Assembly (NCBI GenBank): GCA_027592755.1
Contig: JAQCLE010000012.1
Location: 1 to 60,847, forward strand
Length of the DNA stretch: 60,847 bases
Source of the DNA: Bacteroidota bacterium
GTDB lineage: Bacteria > Bacteroidota > Bacteroidia > Cytophagales > Cyclobacteriaceae
Reading direction: 5' to 3'
The notes beneath the pieces were generated by a model, which was given only the letters and a program-made list of their open reading frames with translations, did not search any database and was not told the DNA's origin. This document shows, piece by piece, positions 43,935 through 52,737 of the stretch; the first letter of the stretch is position 1; each line of letters opens with the position of its first letter. The position numbers and the translations under genes are program-made.

Positions 43935-45840
43935 TTAATCTTCGGAAAGCACAATAATCATATCCTCCTCACAAAGTTCAAACATTTCAGATTTTTTCGG
44001 ATTAACAATGACTCCATAACCTTCATCTGCATTTTTCGCCTTGGCCATCACACGATATCCCATTGCTACTTCATGCTTAAGGGCGGCCGACTCAAGAACA
44101 GTATAGAAATTGATTTGAACACCTATCTGGACATAATCTATTGCCGGCTTTATGTATATTTCTGAACCATCAGCATCAAACAAATCTTCAAATACTCTCA
44201 TGAGAAATTTGTTCTCGGCAACCTGGCTTATAAGCAAACTCAATAATTTATCACTTACAATGAAGTCGTCAGCACTTGTGATATCGGCAAGTTGTCGGTT
44301 TTTCATATCGAGCATTTCACTTACCAAATTGACATGTTTGCCTGTAGTTTCAGATATATTTCTAAGGTGAAGAAGAGTTATCAGTGTTTGAGCATCGGCT
44401 TCTTGTAGTGGATAGTGTTCCTGATAGCAAAGTAACATGACATAATCGTAGCTAGGGACATCCATACCTTCGAGAATTAGCTTGTCGGTTGTGTCATTTC
44501 TCTCATAGGAGATTGTGATGTTCTGAAAATCACTCAGATGACGCTCCTTAACATCTTCTGGCACATCAAACTTAGTAACTATGTGTACCATCGACCCGTG
44601 GGCAACATAGTTGTCCAGTTCTTTCACTATATTTTTAGCCCTTTGATTCCATCCAAGAATCAGAATTCTCTCAGTATCAGGTGATGGAGGAGCAGATGTA
44701 TTGATTACTGATTCATTAATTTCAATCTTAATGCCTTCACTTACAATAAGGGTGTCGTCATCTTCGGTTACACCAATTACACTATCACCCCGCCTCATAA
44801 CTGTGTCCATAGGGGGGTTTAGTATTACAGATTTGTCATCAAATTGAATTCCTATGATAGCCGACTCTTCATACATAAACAGGACCTCACGGAATGTCTT
44901 GCCTACAATTTTAGGTTCTTCGTAGAAATAAATTTCGTCACCACCAAAATCCATCAATTCTATATAAACAACACTCAATCCGGATTGACGACTCGTCTGA
45001 ACCATTATCCTTGATATAAATTCATCCGAAAGAATAAGCTCAACTTCATCACCGCCAACCATTTTGGCCACCTCATAATTTCGACTGTTTTCAATTTCAG
45101 CGGTGATGTGATAGGGTTCCTTCCTTCTTCCCGGATTGGTTACAATAGCAAGGATTGTTTTGATTATCTGTGAGTCTGAATTCTCATTGTCTTTGTCGAG
45201 GATAATAATTGCTCTGGTATTGAATGGGTTGGCGATATATAGATCACTTATGTCAATTGGATTTCCAGTGCGACAAATAATCCTGGTGTTTTCAGTATTT
45301 CCAATCTTATCCCGGATCTCATCTTCCATATCTACCTTGTCCTTATCAGCGAGGATTACTATAACCGGGTTCTTAACATTTTCATTGGCAATTACAAGTT
45401 CCGGGACAATGGTAAAAATCTTGGACGACCAGCCTAGTATCAAGGTGTGGTTCTTTTCTATTACGAAAGACCTCCCTTTCCGAAGATCCTGGATTTTATC
45501 AAGAATACCATTAGAAATAAGACCAATAAGCGTACTTAAGACGACGATACCGACTATTGTGATGATCATCTGATAAATTCGCATACTCCAGCTATAGCCG
45601 GCATTACCCATCGCTCCAGGATCAAGGGTATGCGTAAGATTGATCCAGAATGCTTCCAAGAAGCCAAAATTCTCGACATCCACAGGCTTAATTAAGTCCT
45701 GTAAGGAGAAGAACTCCGGTAAAAAAAAGGATAACAATTAGAGTGAATATTCCCAGCCAGTAGATCAAAGCTGCTGTTCCCTTGGAGAAAAAATTGTCGA
45801 AAGCGTATTTAAACTTCTGACGAAAAGGAACTGCGCTCAT
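43935..45840 (-). pseudogene. CASTOR/POLLUX-type ion channel with TrkA-N domains, frameshifted in a T8 run
   Basis: Two frames together encode a full channel. From ATG 45840 the first reads MSAVPFRQKFKYAFDNFFSK and GTAALIYWLGIFTLIVIL, the first membrane helix of CASTOR/POLLUX proteins, then stops shortly after a run of eight T on the minus strand (45721-45728). The second frame carries on from that run for about 600 codons: pore region FWINLTHTLDPGAMGNAGY, helix MIITIVGIVVLSTLIGLISN, then RCK-like NAD domains (HTLILGWSSKIFTIVPELV; ERILILGWNQRAKNIVKEL). Removing one T joins them. Without repair only a TTG at 45737 could start the large frame and the first helix is lost. Confidence 0.8.
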
Positions 45841-46027
45841 TTAGACAAAAATAATATAAATAATCCTTTACTGGTTACAAATTTGAGCGGGTTTGAATCA
45901 GTGTAAAAATACCATTACAACGTTAAACAACATAGTGAAGTCTTAATAAATACCACTTAACTAAATACTACTTTGGAACAGATCAGATCAAAAGCGTTGG
46001 ATACTATTGGAATACACGGATTCCATG

Positions 46028-46414
46028 TTAGTCCCTTTTAAGGAATTTGAATGCTTCATTGAATCTGGTTTCATCATCTTTTATAACAAGAAAATAATAT
46101 CCGCTGGTGAGACCTTCCACAGGGATGTGATAGGTATCATTACCAACCTCTTCCGTTTCGATTTGAATTACATTTCCAATTATACTGTGCATTTCAAATC
46201 TCAAGTTGACTAACGTTGAGTTCAAAATCTGAACTTGCAAGAAGTCCTCCACGGGATTTGGGAAAAGTTCAACCTTATTTGAAGGTTCTAACTGGGTACT
46301 GTTGAAATAGGTATTTTCTGTTGATTGCAATTCAGTCTTACCCGATTGAGCTGATGTGTCATAGGCGTTGACTATGCAAATCGTAAGCAATATGATAAGG
46401 GAAGTCAGACGCAT
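46028..46414 (-). CDS. Very small type IX secretion cargo: signal peptide plus T9SS C-terminal sorting domain
   Basis: 128 residues. A signal peptide (LTSLIILLTICIVNAYDTSA) is followed by only about 25 linker residues and then a complete Por/T9SS type A sorting domain: VELFPNPVEDFLQVQI, a mid-strand MHSIIGNVIQIE, and the end GYYFLVIKDDETRFNEAFKF with a terminal Lys/Arg. Normally this domain is the tail of a large exported enzyme or adhesin. Here there is no separate cargo domain. It is preceded and followed by intergenic DNA. Confidence 0.85.
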   Translation of the reverse strand: MRLTSLIILLTICIVNAYDTSAQSGKTELQSTENTYFNSTQLEPSNKVELFPNPVEDFLQVQILNSTLVNLRFEMHSIIGNVIQIETEEVGNDTYHIPVEGLTSGYYFLVIKDDETRFNEAFKFLKRD

Positions 46415-46551
46415 AGTTCAATTTAAAACAAAATACGGTAAAAACTTACTAATGTTTGACCATATATTTGAAATATTCTTATCGAACGAACGTTATTCAC
46501 CGTTTATATCTAATTGAATTATTTGCAGATTCAGTTGTATTTAACTGCTAA

Positions 46552-48042
46552 TCAGGTATTTAATGCTTTAAACGCCATTGGAAGATGATCGATTAGGTCA
46601 GTAGCCACAATAGAAAAGTCCGTCAAAGTTTTTTTCGCAAGATCGCCTGACAAGCCATGGAGATATACTCCAAGTAAGGCTGAATTTAAAGGCGAGTATC
46701 CCTGTCCTACCAAAGCGGTTATTATACCGGTAAGTACATCTCCAGCACCGGCCGTGGCCATTCCAGGATTTCCCGTAGTATTGAAATATACCCGACCATC
46801 AGGTGCAGTAATGCTGGTATGAGCATTTTTTAAAACGACAATGACATTATTTTTCTTTGAAAAATATCCCTGAATACTTAACCTTTCGAAATCATCAGAC
46901 CATGGTCCGGCTAATCGCTGAAACTCTCCAGGGTGTGGTGTAAGAATTGAATTGGCTGGCAAAAGAGGTAAGAATTCAGGGTTTTCCGCAAGAATATTCA
47001 GTCCGTCGGCATCAATAACCATTGGTTTTTTAGCAATTTCAATATACCTCCTCAGGGCGTCATCGGTGGGTTCATGCATCCCAATACCTGGCCCGATCCC
47101 AATAATATCGTAAGATTCAATCGATTTGGTTTCGGAAATAAAGTTATCTGCTGAGTCCAGGTCTAGCATTGCTTCTGGTACCGCGGTTTGTAAAATCGAA
47201 TTTCCAGATTTGGGACAGTGGACAGTCAATAACCCAATACCTGCCTTCAGGCAGGCTCTGGATGCAAGGACTGCTGCACCCATTTTACCCAGACTACCAG
47301 AGACAAGTAAGGCCCTTCCAGCGTCGCCTTTATGAAAAAATTTGGGTCTCTTTTCTAGTTTTGAACGGATGAAGGAAGGATCAAGGGCCTGATAAGGACT
47401 GTCCGTTTCCAAAATGAATTTTTCATTCAAACCGATATCCACAACATGCCAATCATTCACATAGTTTCCGGTTTCAGGTAGGAAAAAGGAGAGTTTGGGA
47501 ACTTGAAATGAAACTGTTGTATTTGCTTTGGCGATGGCCCCTCCTTCCATTTTTGAATCACAAGCGAGTCCACTAGGTATGTCTATGGCTATTATTTCAG
47601 CTTTAGCTTCATTCATTTTTTGAATTGCCTTTGCATGATCTCCTGTTGCCGGTTTGTTGAGTCCTGATCCAAAAATCCCATCAATAATTATGTCATAACT
47701 CCTGAATGACAAATCTGGATGAAAGTCGAGAATGGGAACTTCACCAGTGACTCTTTTCAGGTTAATACTGAAATCTTTGGATGATTTTTTGGTATCTCCC
47801 ACAATGATGATCTGGAAATTAAAACCTTTCGATGTCAGTATTCTGGCTATTGCAAGCCCATCTCCACCATTGTTGCCAGTTCCGCAGACTGCGGCAATTG
47901 ATGACGTTATAGGATATCGGCCAATGAACCATAGCACGAAAGCTTCAGCTGCCCGTTCCATTAAATCAATCGATTTAATGGGTTCATTCTTGATGGTGTA
48001 TTGATCAGCCGCCCGGATTTGCTCTGCTCTTAAAACTTTCAT
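46552..48042 (-). CDS. nnrDE: Bifunctional NAD(P)H-hydrate epimerase / ADP-dependent NAD(P)H-hydrate dehydratase
   Basis: About 496 residues from the ATG at 48042 (MKVLRAEQIRAADQYTI). The N-terminal YjeF_N epimerase domain has AAVCGTGNNGGDGLAIARIL and IDGIFGSGLNKPATGD; the C-terminal YjeF_C dehydratase has GRALLVSGSLGKMGAAVLAS, GIGPGIGMHEPTDDAL, LTPHPGEFQRL and NPGMATAGAGDVLTGIITAL. The enzyme repairs hydrated NADH and NADPH. Single-gene unit, divergent from the aquaporin gene. Confidence 0.93.
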   Translation of the reverse strand: MKVLRAEQIRAADQYTIKNEPIKSIDLMERAAEAFVLWFIGRYPITSSIAAVCGTGNNGGDGLAIARILTSKGFNFQIIIVGDTKKSSKDFSINLKRVTGEVPILDFHPDLSFRSYDIIIDGIFGSGLNKPATGDHAKAIQKMNEAKAEIIAIDIPSGLACDSKMEGGAIAKANTTVSFQVPKLSFFLPETGNYVNDWHVVDIGLNEKFILETDSPYQALDPSFIRSKLEKRPKFFHKGDAGRALLVSGSLGKMGAAVLASRACLKAGIGLLTVHCPKSGNSILQTAVPEAMLDLDSADNFISETKSIESYDIIGIGPGIGMHEPTDDALRRYIEIAKKPMVIDADGLNILAENPEFLPLLPANSILTPHPGEFQRLAGPWSDDFERLSIQGYFSKKNNVIVVLKNAHTSITAPDGRVYFNTTGNPGMATAGAGDVLTGIITALVGQGYSPLNSALLGVYLHGLSGDLAKKTLTDFSIVATDLIDHLPMAFKALNT

Positions 48043-48125
48043 TTTATTGGGAGATTGAATCAATTTCCTACCAAAGTATCATAAATCCAAAAATTTGCGA
48101 TCTTTAGTAAAAAAATTGAATGATT

Positions 48126-48917
48126 ATGAATGAATACTTAGCTGAGTTTTTCGGCACAATGTTGCTGATACTTTTTGGTTGCGGTGTTAACGCAGGAGTA
48201 AGCCTCAACAAATCTTTTTCCCAAAATTCTGGATGGTTGGTTATAGGGATTGGCTGGGGTCTCGCTGTGGCTATGGGTATTTATGCCGTAGGATCCATCA
48301 GCGGCGCACACATTAACCCTGCTGTGACAATCGGCCTGGTAGTTTCCGGCGATTTTCCTGCTGAAAAAATGCTCGGTTACATCTTTTTCCAGGTACTGGG
48401 TGCCATTGTCGGAGCTACCATTGTTTGGTTGCATTATTTAAATCATTGGAAAGCAACAAAAGACGAGGCAACAAAATTGGGCGTTTTTGCCACCGGTCCA
48501 GCGATCAAAGATCATCTTTCCAATCTCCTTTCTGAGATTATTGGCACTTTTGCATTGGTATTTGTAATCATGCTCATTGGTGCTAATGAGTTTGCCGATG
48601 GCCTTAATCCACTGATTGTTGGAGGATTAATTGTGGCAATTGGGATATCGCTTGGTGGCACCACGGGATATGCCATTAACCCCGCCAGGGATTTTGGGCC
48701 CAGAGTAGCGCATTTTCTCTTACCAATAAAAGGTAAAGGATCCTCCAACTGGAGGTATTCCTGGATACCAATTATGGGACCTATCATTGGAGGAATACAA
48801 GGCTCACTCACTTACAACGCTTTTTTCCAAAATAATTTTTCAGCACCATTTTATTTTATATCCTTTTTAAACATCGTAATCATAGCCCTGGCAGTTATTC
48901 AGAATAAAAGAGAATGA
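48126..48917 (+). CDS. glpF: Aquaglyceroporin (glycerol uptake facilitator)
   Basis: About 263 residues (start 48126, MNEYLAEFFGTMLLILFG; an ATG two codons earlier is also possible). Six helices plus two NPA half-helices: SGAHINPAVTIGLVVSGDFP and TGYAINPARDFGPRVAHFL. The Asp after the second NPA-R is characteristic of glycerol facilitators rather than water-only aquaporins. It overlaps the glycerophosphodiesterase gene by 4 bases, so glycerol released outside by that enzyme can be taken up. Confidence 0.9.
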   Translation: MNEYLAEFFGTMLLILFGCGVNAGVSLNKSFSQNSGWLVIGIGWGLAVAMGIYAVGSISGAHINPAVTIGLVVSGDFPAEKMLGYIFFQVLGAIVGATIVWLHYLNHWKATKDEATKLGVFATGPAIKDHLSNLLSEIIGTFALVFVIMLIGANEFADGLNPLIVGGLIVAIGISLGGTTGYAINPARDFGPRVAHFLLPIKGKGSSNWRYSWIPIMGPIIGGIQGSLTYNAFFQNNFSAPFYFISFLNIVIIALAVIQNKRE

Positions 48918-49885
48918 AATGGTTCCTTGGAGGGATAATTTTATTGGTATTTGCATGTAACATGAAAGAGCCATTAAGGGAGATTGATGGCACTAAAGTA
49001 TGGTTCGATCTTCAGGGCCATCGTGGCGCACGTGGCTTGGCTCCGGAAAATACAGTTCCGGCTTTTTGGAAGGCCATGACGCGAGGAGTGACCACTTTAG
49101 AGATGGATTTGGCGGTTACAAGCGATAGGCAACTCGTCGTGTCACACGAGCCTTGGTTTTCACATTTGTATTGCAGGGATAGTGTTGGCAACCCGATCAA
49201 TAAGGCTGATGCCATGCAATACAATATTTATTCGATGACCTATACCGAAGTTGAAAAGTTTGATTGCGGCAGCATAAGAAACCCGAATTTTCCCGAGCAG
49301 GAATTAGTAAGTACTCCAAAACCCACTTTTGCCAATGCGATTCAAGCGATTGAGCAATATATTGTCCAAAAGAAAAGTTTTCCTGTATCCTACAATATTG
49401 AAGTAAAATCCGAGCCTAAAGGTGACAATATCTATCATCCTGAACCGAAAGTTTTTGCAGAAATAGTTTTTGCAGAAATAGACAAGCGATTAACATGGGA
49501 TCGGGTAACCATTCAATCATTTGATTTCAGGGTTTTGCAGTATTTTCATGAGAATTATCCTGAAGTTAAACTTGCTGCTCTTATCGGGAATAATCCATGT
49601 GATCAACCAGGGTCGCCATGCGAAGGGGAAAATGGACTAGAAATGAACCTTAATAGTTTAGGTTTTATTCCCAAAATATACAGTTGCGAATACAAACTGT
49701 TGACTCAGGATTTAGTCGATGAAATCCGTGAAAAAGGGATGCTGGTAATTCCATGGACGGTGAACAACATTGCTGATATGGAAATGCTCTATGAATGGGG
49801 AGTCGATGGATTAATTACTGATTACCCTAACCGATTTTGGGAGACTAACATTCGAAGTACGGACATTATCGAATGCCCCAAATAA
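48914..49885 (+). CDS. Glycerophosphodiester phosphodiesterase, lipoprotein
   Basis: 323 residues. The N-terminus MKWFLGGIILLVFACNMKEP is a lipoprotein signal with lipobox FAC. The GDPD core is LQGHRGARGLAPENTVPAFW, LEMDLAVTSDRQLVVSHEP (Glu/Asp metal site and His), then VTIQSFDFRVLQYFHENYPE and a closing VNNIADMEMLYEWGVDGLIT-DYP. It releases glycerol-3-phosphate and alcohols from phospholipid-derived diesters outside the cytoplasm. Its start overlaps glpF by 4 bases and its stop abuts the convergent mnmD. Confidence 0.92.
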   Translation: MKWFLGGIILLVFACNMKEPLREIDGTKVWFDLQGHRGARGLAPENTVPAFWKAMTRGVTTLEMDLAVTSDRQLVVSHEPWFSHLYCRDSVGNPINKADAMQYNIYSMTYTEVEKFDCGSIRNPNFPEQELVSTPKPTFANAIQAIEQYIVQKKSFPVSYNIEVKSEPKGDNIYHPEPKVFAEIVFAEIDKRLTWDRVTIQSFDFRVLQYFHENYPEVKLAALIGNNPCDQPGSPCEGENGLEMNLNSLGFIPKIYSCEYKLLTQDLVDEIREKGMLVIPWTVNNIADMEMLYEWGVDGLITDYPNRFWETNIRSTDIIECPK

Positions 49886-50548
49886 TTAGATTTTAATTGC
49901 CCTTGTCATTTGAAATTTTCCCGGTGGTCCCGGTAGTGATTCAACATTAAATCCAATTGATTTCAAATTCCGTTTGAATTGTCCTTTTGCACAGTAAGTA
50001 ACCAAAACAGCATCCGGTTTCATTGCCTGATAGATTTTGTTCAAAACGGGTAATTCCCAGAGTTCGGGTTGCTTTTCCGGGGCAAAGGCATCAAAATAAA
50101 CCAAATCAAAAGTTAATGAAGGTAAAATCGTTTCTTGATATCTTGCATGAATTTTATGAAGTGCAAATCCCTGGTTAATCTCTATCTGGTTGTTCCAGTT
50201 AGCCTCGTGAAGGGCAAGGAATAATTTCTTGTTAGCACCCAATTCGGAAGGATAGTTGAGCCTATCATAAACGGATGCTTCAATGGGATACGGCTCAAAA
50301 GCGGTATAATGAATGGGCACTGTTTTTTGATAGATTGTGGTTAACAGCGCATTTAATCCAGTTCCGAAACCAATTTCCAGGATATTAATATCTTTTGGAT
50401 TCTTACGAAGAAGATATTGTAGTCCCGCTTGAATGAACACATGCTGTGATTCCTGAATGGCACCGTGGATCGAATGATACGTTTCATTCAAGGCTATATT
50501 CCTTAAGGAATGTGATCCGTCTTCTGTTGTGATTAGCGCTATATCCAT
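49886..50548 (-). CDS. mnmD: tRNA (mnm5s2U34)-methyltransferase MnmD-type
   Basis: 220 residues. TTEDGSHSLRNIALNETYHS, INILEIGFGTGLNALLTTIY (SAM motif I), VYFDAFAPEKQPELWELPVL and YCAKGQFKRNLKSIGFNVES correspond to the methyltransferase half of MnmC. The FAD oxidase half is absent, as in stand-alone MnmD enzymes of Bacteroidota. It completes the 5-methylaminomethyl group of wobble uridine 34 in some tRNAs. Confidence 0.9.
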   Translation of the reverse strand: MDIALITTEDGSHSLRNIALNETYHSIHGAIQESQHVFIQAGLQYLLRKNPKDINILEIGFGTGLNALLTTIYQKTVPIHYTAFEPYPIEASVYDRLNYPSELGANKKLFLALHEANWNNQIEINQGFALHKIHARYQETILPSLTFDLVYFDAFAPEKQPELWELPVLNKIYQAMKPDAVLVTYCAKGQFKRNLKSIGFNVESLPGPPGKFQMTRAIKI

Positions 50549-50654
50549 ATTAATTACTTCTTCACTTGCTAAATGATTAGACCAGCCCTTATCAATGGAA
50601 TGGATAACCAGGATTGAAATTATTTCACCATAATGTAACTATAATAAACTATTA

Positions 50655-50670
50655 ATCGTAATATTGCGAT
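50655..50670. promoter_or_regulatory. Operator palindrome abutting the arsR start codon
   Basis: ATCGTAATATTGCGAT is an inverted repeat with one asymmetric pair, ending one base before the ATG of the ArsR gene. A near-identical copy occurs before the next gene at 51014. Both therefore look like ArsR binding sites, the first positioned to block translation initiation or early transcription. Confidence 0.7.
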
Positions 50671-50994
50671 ATGGGATTGAGTAAAACAGATAAATTTAAT
50701 GATCAACAGAACAGGCTGGCCCGGTTGACAAAGGCTTTAGCTCATCCTGCAAGAATCGCAATTCTGCAGGCACTCATTAAGAGAAAAGCTTGTGTCTGTG
50801 GTGATCTCGTTGATGAATTGCCACTTTCTCAATCAACTGTTTCGCAACATTTGAAAGAACTAAAATCTGCAGGATTAATAAAAGGTTCCATAGATGGACC
50901 AAGTATTTGTTATTGCATTGATGAAAAGGCCTGGAGAGAAGCGCATGAGTTGGTTGGTGGCTTATTTATTGAATTTGAAAATTCCTGTTGCTAA
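50671..50994 (+). CDS. ArsR-family winged-helix regulator
   Basis: 107 residues. [20 protein letters not shown], then [20 protein letters not shown] is the ArsR DNA-binding fold with a CVC Cys pair in the metal-site helix; the tail ends ENSCC. Such proteins repress and are released by arsenite, antimonite or other thiophilic metals. A DUF6428 gene follows 51 bases later with its own operator copy. No arsenite pump or arsenate reductase is present in the window, so the regulon here is minimal. Confidence 0.85.
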   Translation: MGLSKTDKFNDQQNRLARLTKALAHPARIAILQALIKRKACVCGDLVDELPLSQSTVSQHLKELKSAGLIKGSIDGPSICYCIDEKAWREAHELVGGLFIEFENSCC

Positions 50995-51013
50995 AAAAAA
51001 TTTGAAACTATTT

Positions 51014-51029
51014 ATCGCAATATTACAAT
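51014..51029. promoter_or_regulatory. Second ArsR operator copy before the DUF6428 gene
   Basis: ATCGCAATATTACAAT is the same motif as at 50655 (reverse complement ATTGTAATATTGCGAT), 16 bases before the ATG at 51046. Two copies of the same palindrome ahead of two adjacent genes support a specific regulator-operator relationship. Confidence 0.7.
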
Positions 51030-51045
51030 TAAACGATTTACAATT

Positions 51046-51483
51046 ATGAAAACGAATGAATTCCTGGAATTACTAAAAAACAATCCTGATGTTGGGTTGA
51101 CATTTGAATATGACAAAGACAGGTTCATCCCAGATACCTATCATATCACAGAAGTTAAAAATGTATCCATCGACTCTGTTGATTGTGGTGGAAACCCTGA
51201 CTCGTACAAACAGACAATTGTACAATTATGGGTTCCTAAAGGGGAGAAACCTCGAAAAACCTGGACTACGCAAAAAGCTTTGTCAATCTTCGACAAAGTG
51301 GATCAAATGACCCCAATCAATAGAGAGACCGAGGTTTTTTTTGAATTTGGGAATGATGAGATCAGAACTTCAAATTTTTCTGTTGAGAATATCGACTGGT
51401 CAGGAGGGAAGATAAATGTCCAGCTTTATGTTCAGCCTACGGTTTGTAAACCAAGCCTTCAAAATGCCGGGGGCTGCTGTTAA
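51046..51483 (+). CDS. DUF6428 family protein, Cys-terminated
   Basis: 145 residues: KTNEFLELLKNNPDVGLTFE, FIPDTYHITEVKNVSIDSVD, QLWVPKGEKPRKTWTTQKAL, then a C-terminal VCKPSLQNAGGCC. DUF6428 is commonly next to ArsR and arsenic genes in Bacteroidota. The Cys cluster at the end suggests metal or thiol contact. Predicted cytoplasmic; no enzyme motif is visible. Likely coregulated with the ArsR gene through the shared palindrome. Confidence 0.8.
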   Translation: MKTNEFLELLKNNPDVGLTFEYDKDRFIPDTYHITEVKNVSIDSVDCGGNPDSYKQTIVQLWVPKGEKPRKTWTTQKALSIFDKVDQMTPINRETEVFFEFGNDEIRTSNFSVENIDWSGGKINVQLYVQPTVCKPSLQNAGGCC

Positions 51484-51498
51484 AATCCCCTTTTTAAA

Positions 51499-51580
51499 CC
51501 GTCATTCTGAACGATGTGAAGAATCCTTTCGATTAAACTAAAAATCATTGGAGATTCTTCGCTAAAACTCAGAATGATGG
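51499..51580. repeat. Long imperfect palindrome (Bacteroidota-type intergenic repeat)
   Basis: CCGTCATTCTGA at 51499-51510 pairs with TCAGAATGATGG at 51569-51580, and GAAGAATC with GATTCTTC inside. The type CATTCTGA...GAAGAATC...GATTCTTCGC...TCAGAATG is a familiar dispersed repeat in this phylum. It marks the start of the 51.5-52.6 kb degenerate zone. Confidence 0.6.
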
Positions 51581-51619
51581 TTAATTGTTAATCTTACTTT
51601 CATTCTTAATCATTCTTGT

Positions 51620-51645
51620 CTGAATCGCAGATTCTCAGGATTCAG
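51620..51645. repeat. Short palindrome of a dispersed Bacteroidota repeat
   Basis: CTGAATC (51620-51626) and GATTCAG (51639-51645) form the ends of a hairpin, followed by AGAGATTACACTGATTAAAT. I recall this sequence type as a common intergenic repeat in Bacteroidota genomes; no transposase is adjacent. Confidence 0.5.
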
Positions 51646-51697
51646 AGATTACACTGATTAAATCACACCCAAGCCGCACACTCACGCTCAAACCCGA

Positions 51698-52024
51698 TCA
51701 TTCATCCCTCAAACTATCCACCGGGTTAGCATTCGCAGTGCGCCACGTCTGCCAGAAAACTGTAAACAATGCAATGCCAAACACTACCGCTCCGGCAATT
51801 GCATATAGCCACCAACTGATTACTATCCGGTAGGCATAATCATCCAGCCAGTTGTCTGCCCAAAGCTGGCTGACAGGAAAAGCAATGAGTGAAGCAACGA
51901 TCAAAAGCCTTACAAACTGGCTGCTTAAAAGGGCCATGATCTGCCGTGTTGAAGACCCCATCACTTTTCTTATGCCAATCTCTTTGGTGCGGTTAATGTG
52001 ACGTAAGACACCAAACCAAAAAGC
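51698..52024 (-). pseudogene. FtsX-like ABC transporter permease, C-terminal fragment
   Basis: The frame reads HINRTKEIGIRKVMGSSTRQ followed by two membrane helices and a terminal ANANPVDSLRDE, i.e. the last ~100 residues of an FtsX/MacB-type permease of about 800 residues. Upstream it joins abruptly to DUF559 sequence in the same frame at about 52015-52027; this fusion makes no protein of known kind. A deletion or insertion has removed the rest of the permease. Confidence 0.8.
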
Positions 52025-52227
52025 CCCATCAATCTCCACAACCAATCTGATCTTGTGACAATAAAAATCCACTATGTAACACAGTCGATCGGATGTTGTG
52101 CTTTGAATCTTAACCCGAGAAGCTTGTTGCCTTTTAATTCCTCCCATATAATCGCTTTATGTTTTGTCATGTGTTTACGCAAGATTTTTGCTTTTTCAAA
52201 AATGTTTGATTTTTCTCCGTAAAACAT
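52025..52227 (-). pseudogene. DUF559 (endonuclease-like) gene fragment with frameshift
   Basis: From about ATG 52227 the frame reads MFYGEKSNIFEKAKILRKHM, then IIWEELKGNKLLGLRFKAQH, the N-terminal part of DUF559 proteins; it stops at 52072 after QHPIDCVT. The next conserved block, CYIVDFYCHKIRLVVEIDG, continues in another frame and fuses to the FtsX fragment. So there is a frameshift near 52075-52085 and loss of the C-terminal half (the catalytic region). DUF559 belongs to the PD-(D/E)XK-like group. Confidence 0.75.
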
Positions 52228-52240
52228 TGTTGGTTGCCCC

Positions 52241-52569
52241 ATGACAATCGTTAACATCAAAAAACAATTAACCTCTCAAGCGCAACTTCAGGAATATTGT
52301 GATTTACTTGAAGCCAAACAAGTGGTAGCAATCGAGCCGGTATTTGCCGAATTGCTATATGGCGTCAGAACACCAGGAGACAAGGAAAGAGTACTTTCTT
52401 ATTGGAACGTCTCTCAGTTTGCCTACAAACATAATTACCATAATCTTGGCATTGGATTGATGCTGCTATCATAGAACCATGCCTGATAGCTCGGTACCTT
52501 ATATGGACCCTCGACAAAAGAATCCTTAAAATTTTAGAGCCAGAGAGCCTTTTTATTCCTCTGATTTAG
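52241..52569 (+). pseudogene. PIN-domain (VapC-type) toxin remnant
   Basis: The frame from 52241 has SQAQLQEYCDLLEAKQVVAI and EPVFAELLYGVRTPGDKERV, with NYHNLGIG; a stop follows at 52472. A second frame from 52456 continues IDAAIIEPCLIARYLIWTLD then KRILKILEPESLFIPLI and stops at 52567. Together these are the middle and C-terminal acidic sites of a PIN domain, separated by a frameshift near 52450. The N-terminal first Asp (the usual TN-I-D region) is missing. No antitoxin gene precedes it. Confidence 0.72.
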
Positions 52570-52737
52570 CCCTCAAGTGAAACCATGGGAGAGACTGAGG
52601 CACATTTTTTTATCAATAATTTTTGAAGCCCGGCCAAGGTTCAGAAAAATTGGCTCATAACCATCAGCCAATTTTATACTATGGATGCGGCATGTAAATA
52701 ATAATATTTATCGCTAAATATTATTTTTTTGAATTGT

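Noticed and set aside
44152-45573. Several open frames on the plus strand inside the channel gene
   Set aside because: They are antisense shadows of a well-conserved coding region and show no family features.
51698-52147. A genuine DUF559-FtsX fusion protein
   Set aside because: DUF559 is cut after its first conserved half and itself frameshifted, and the FtsX part begins in the middle of a domain; chance joining by deletion is simpler.
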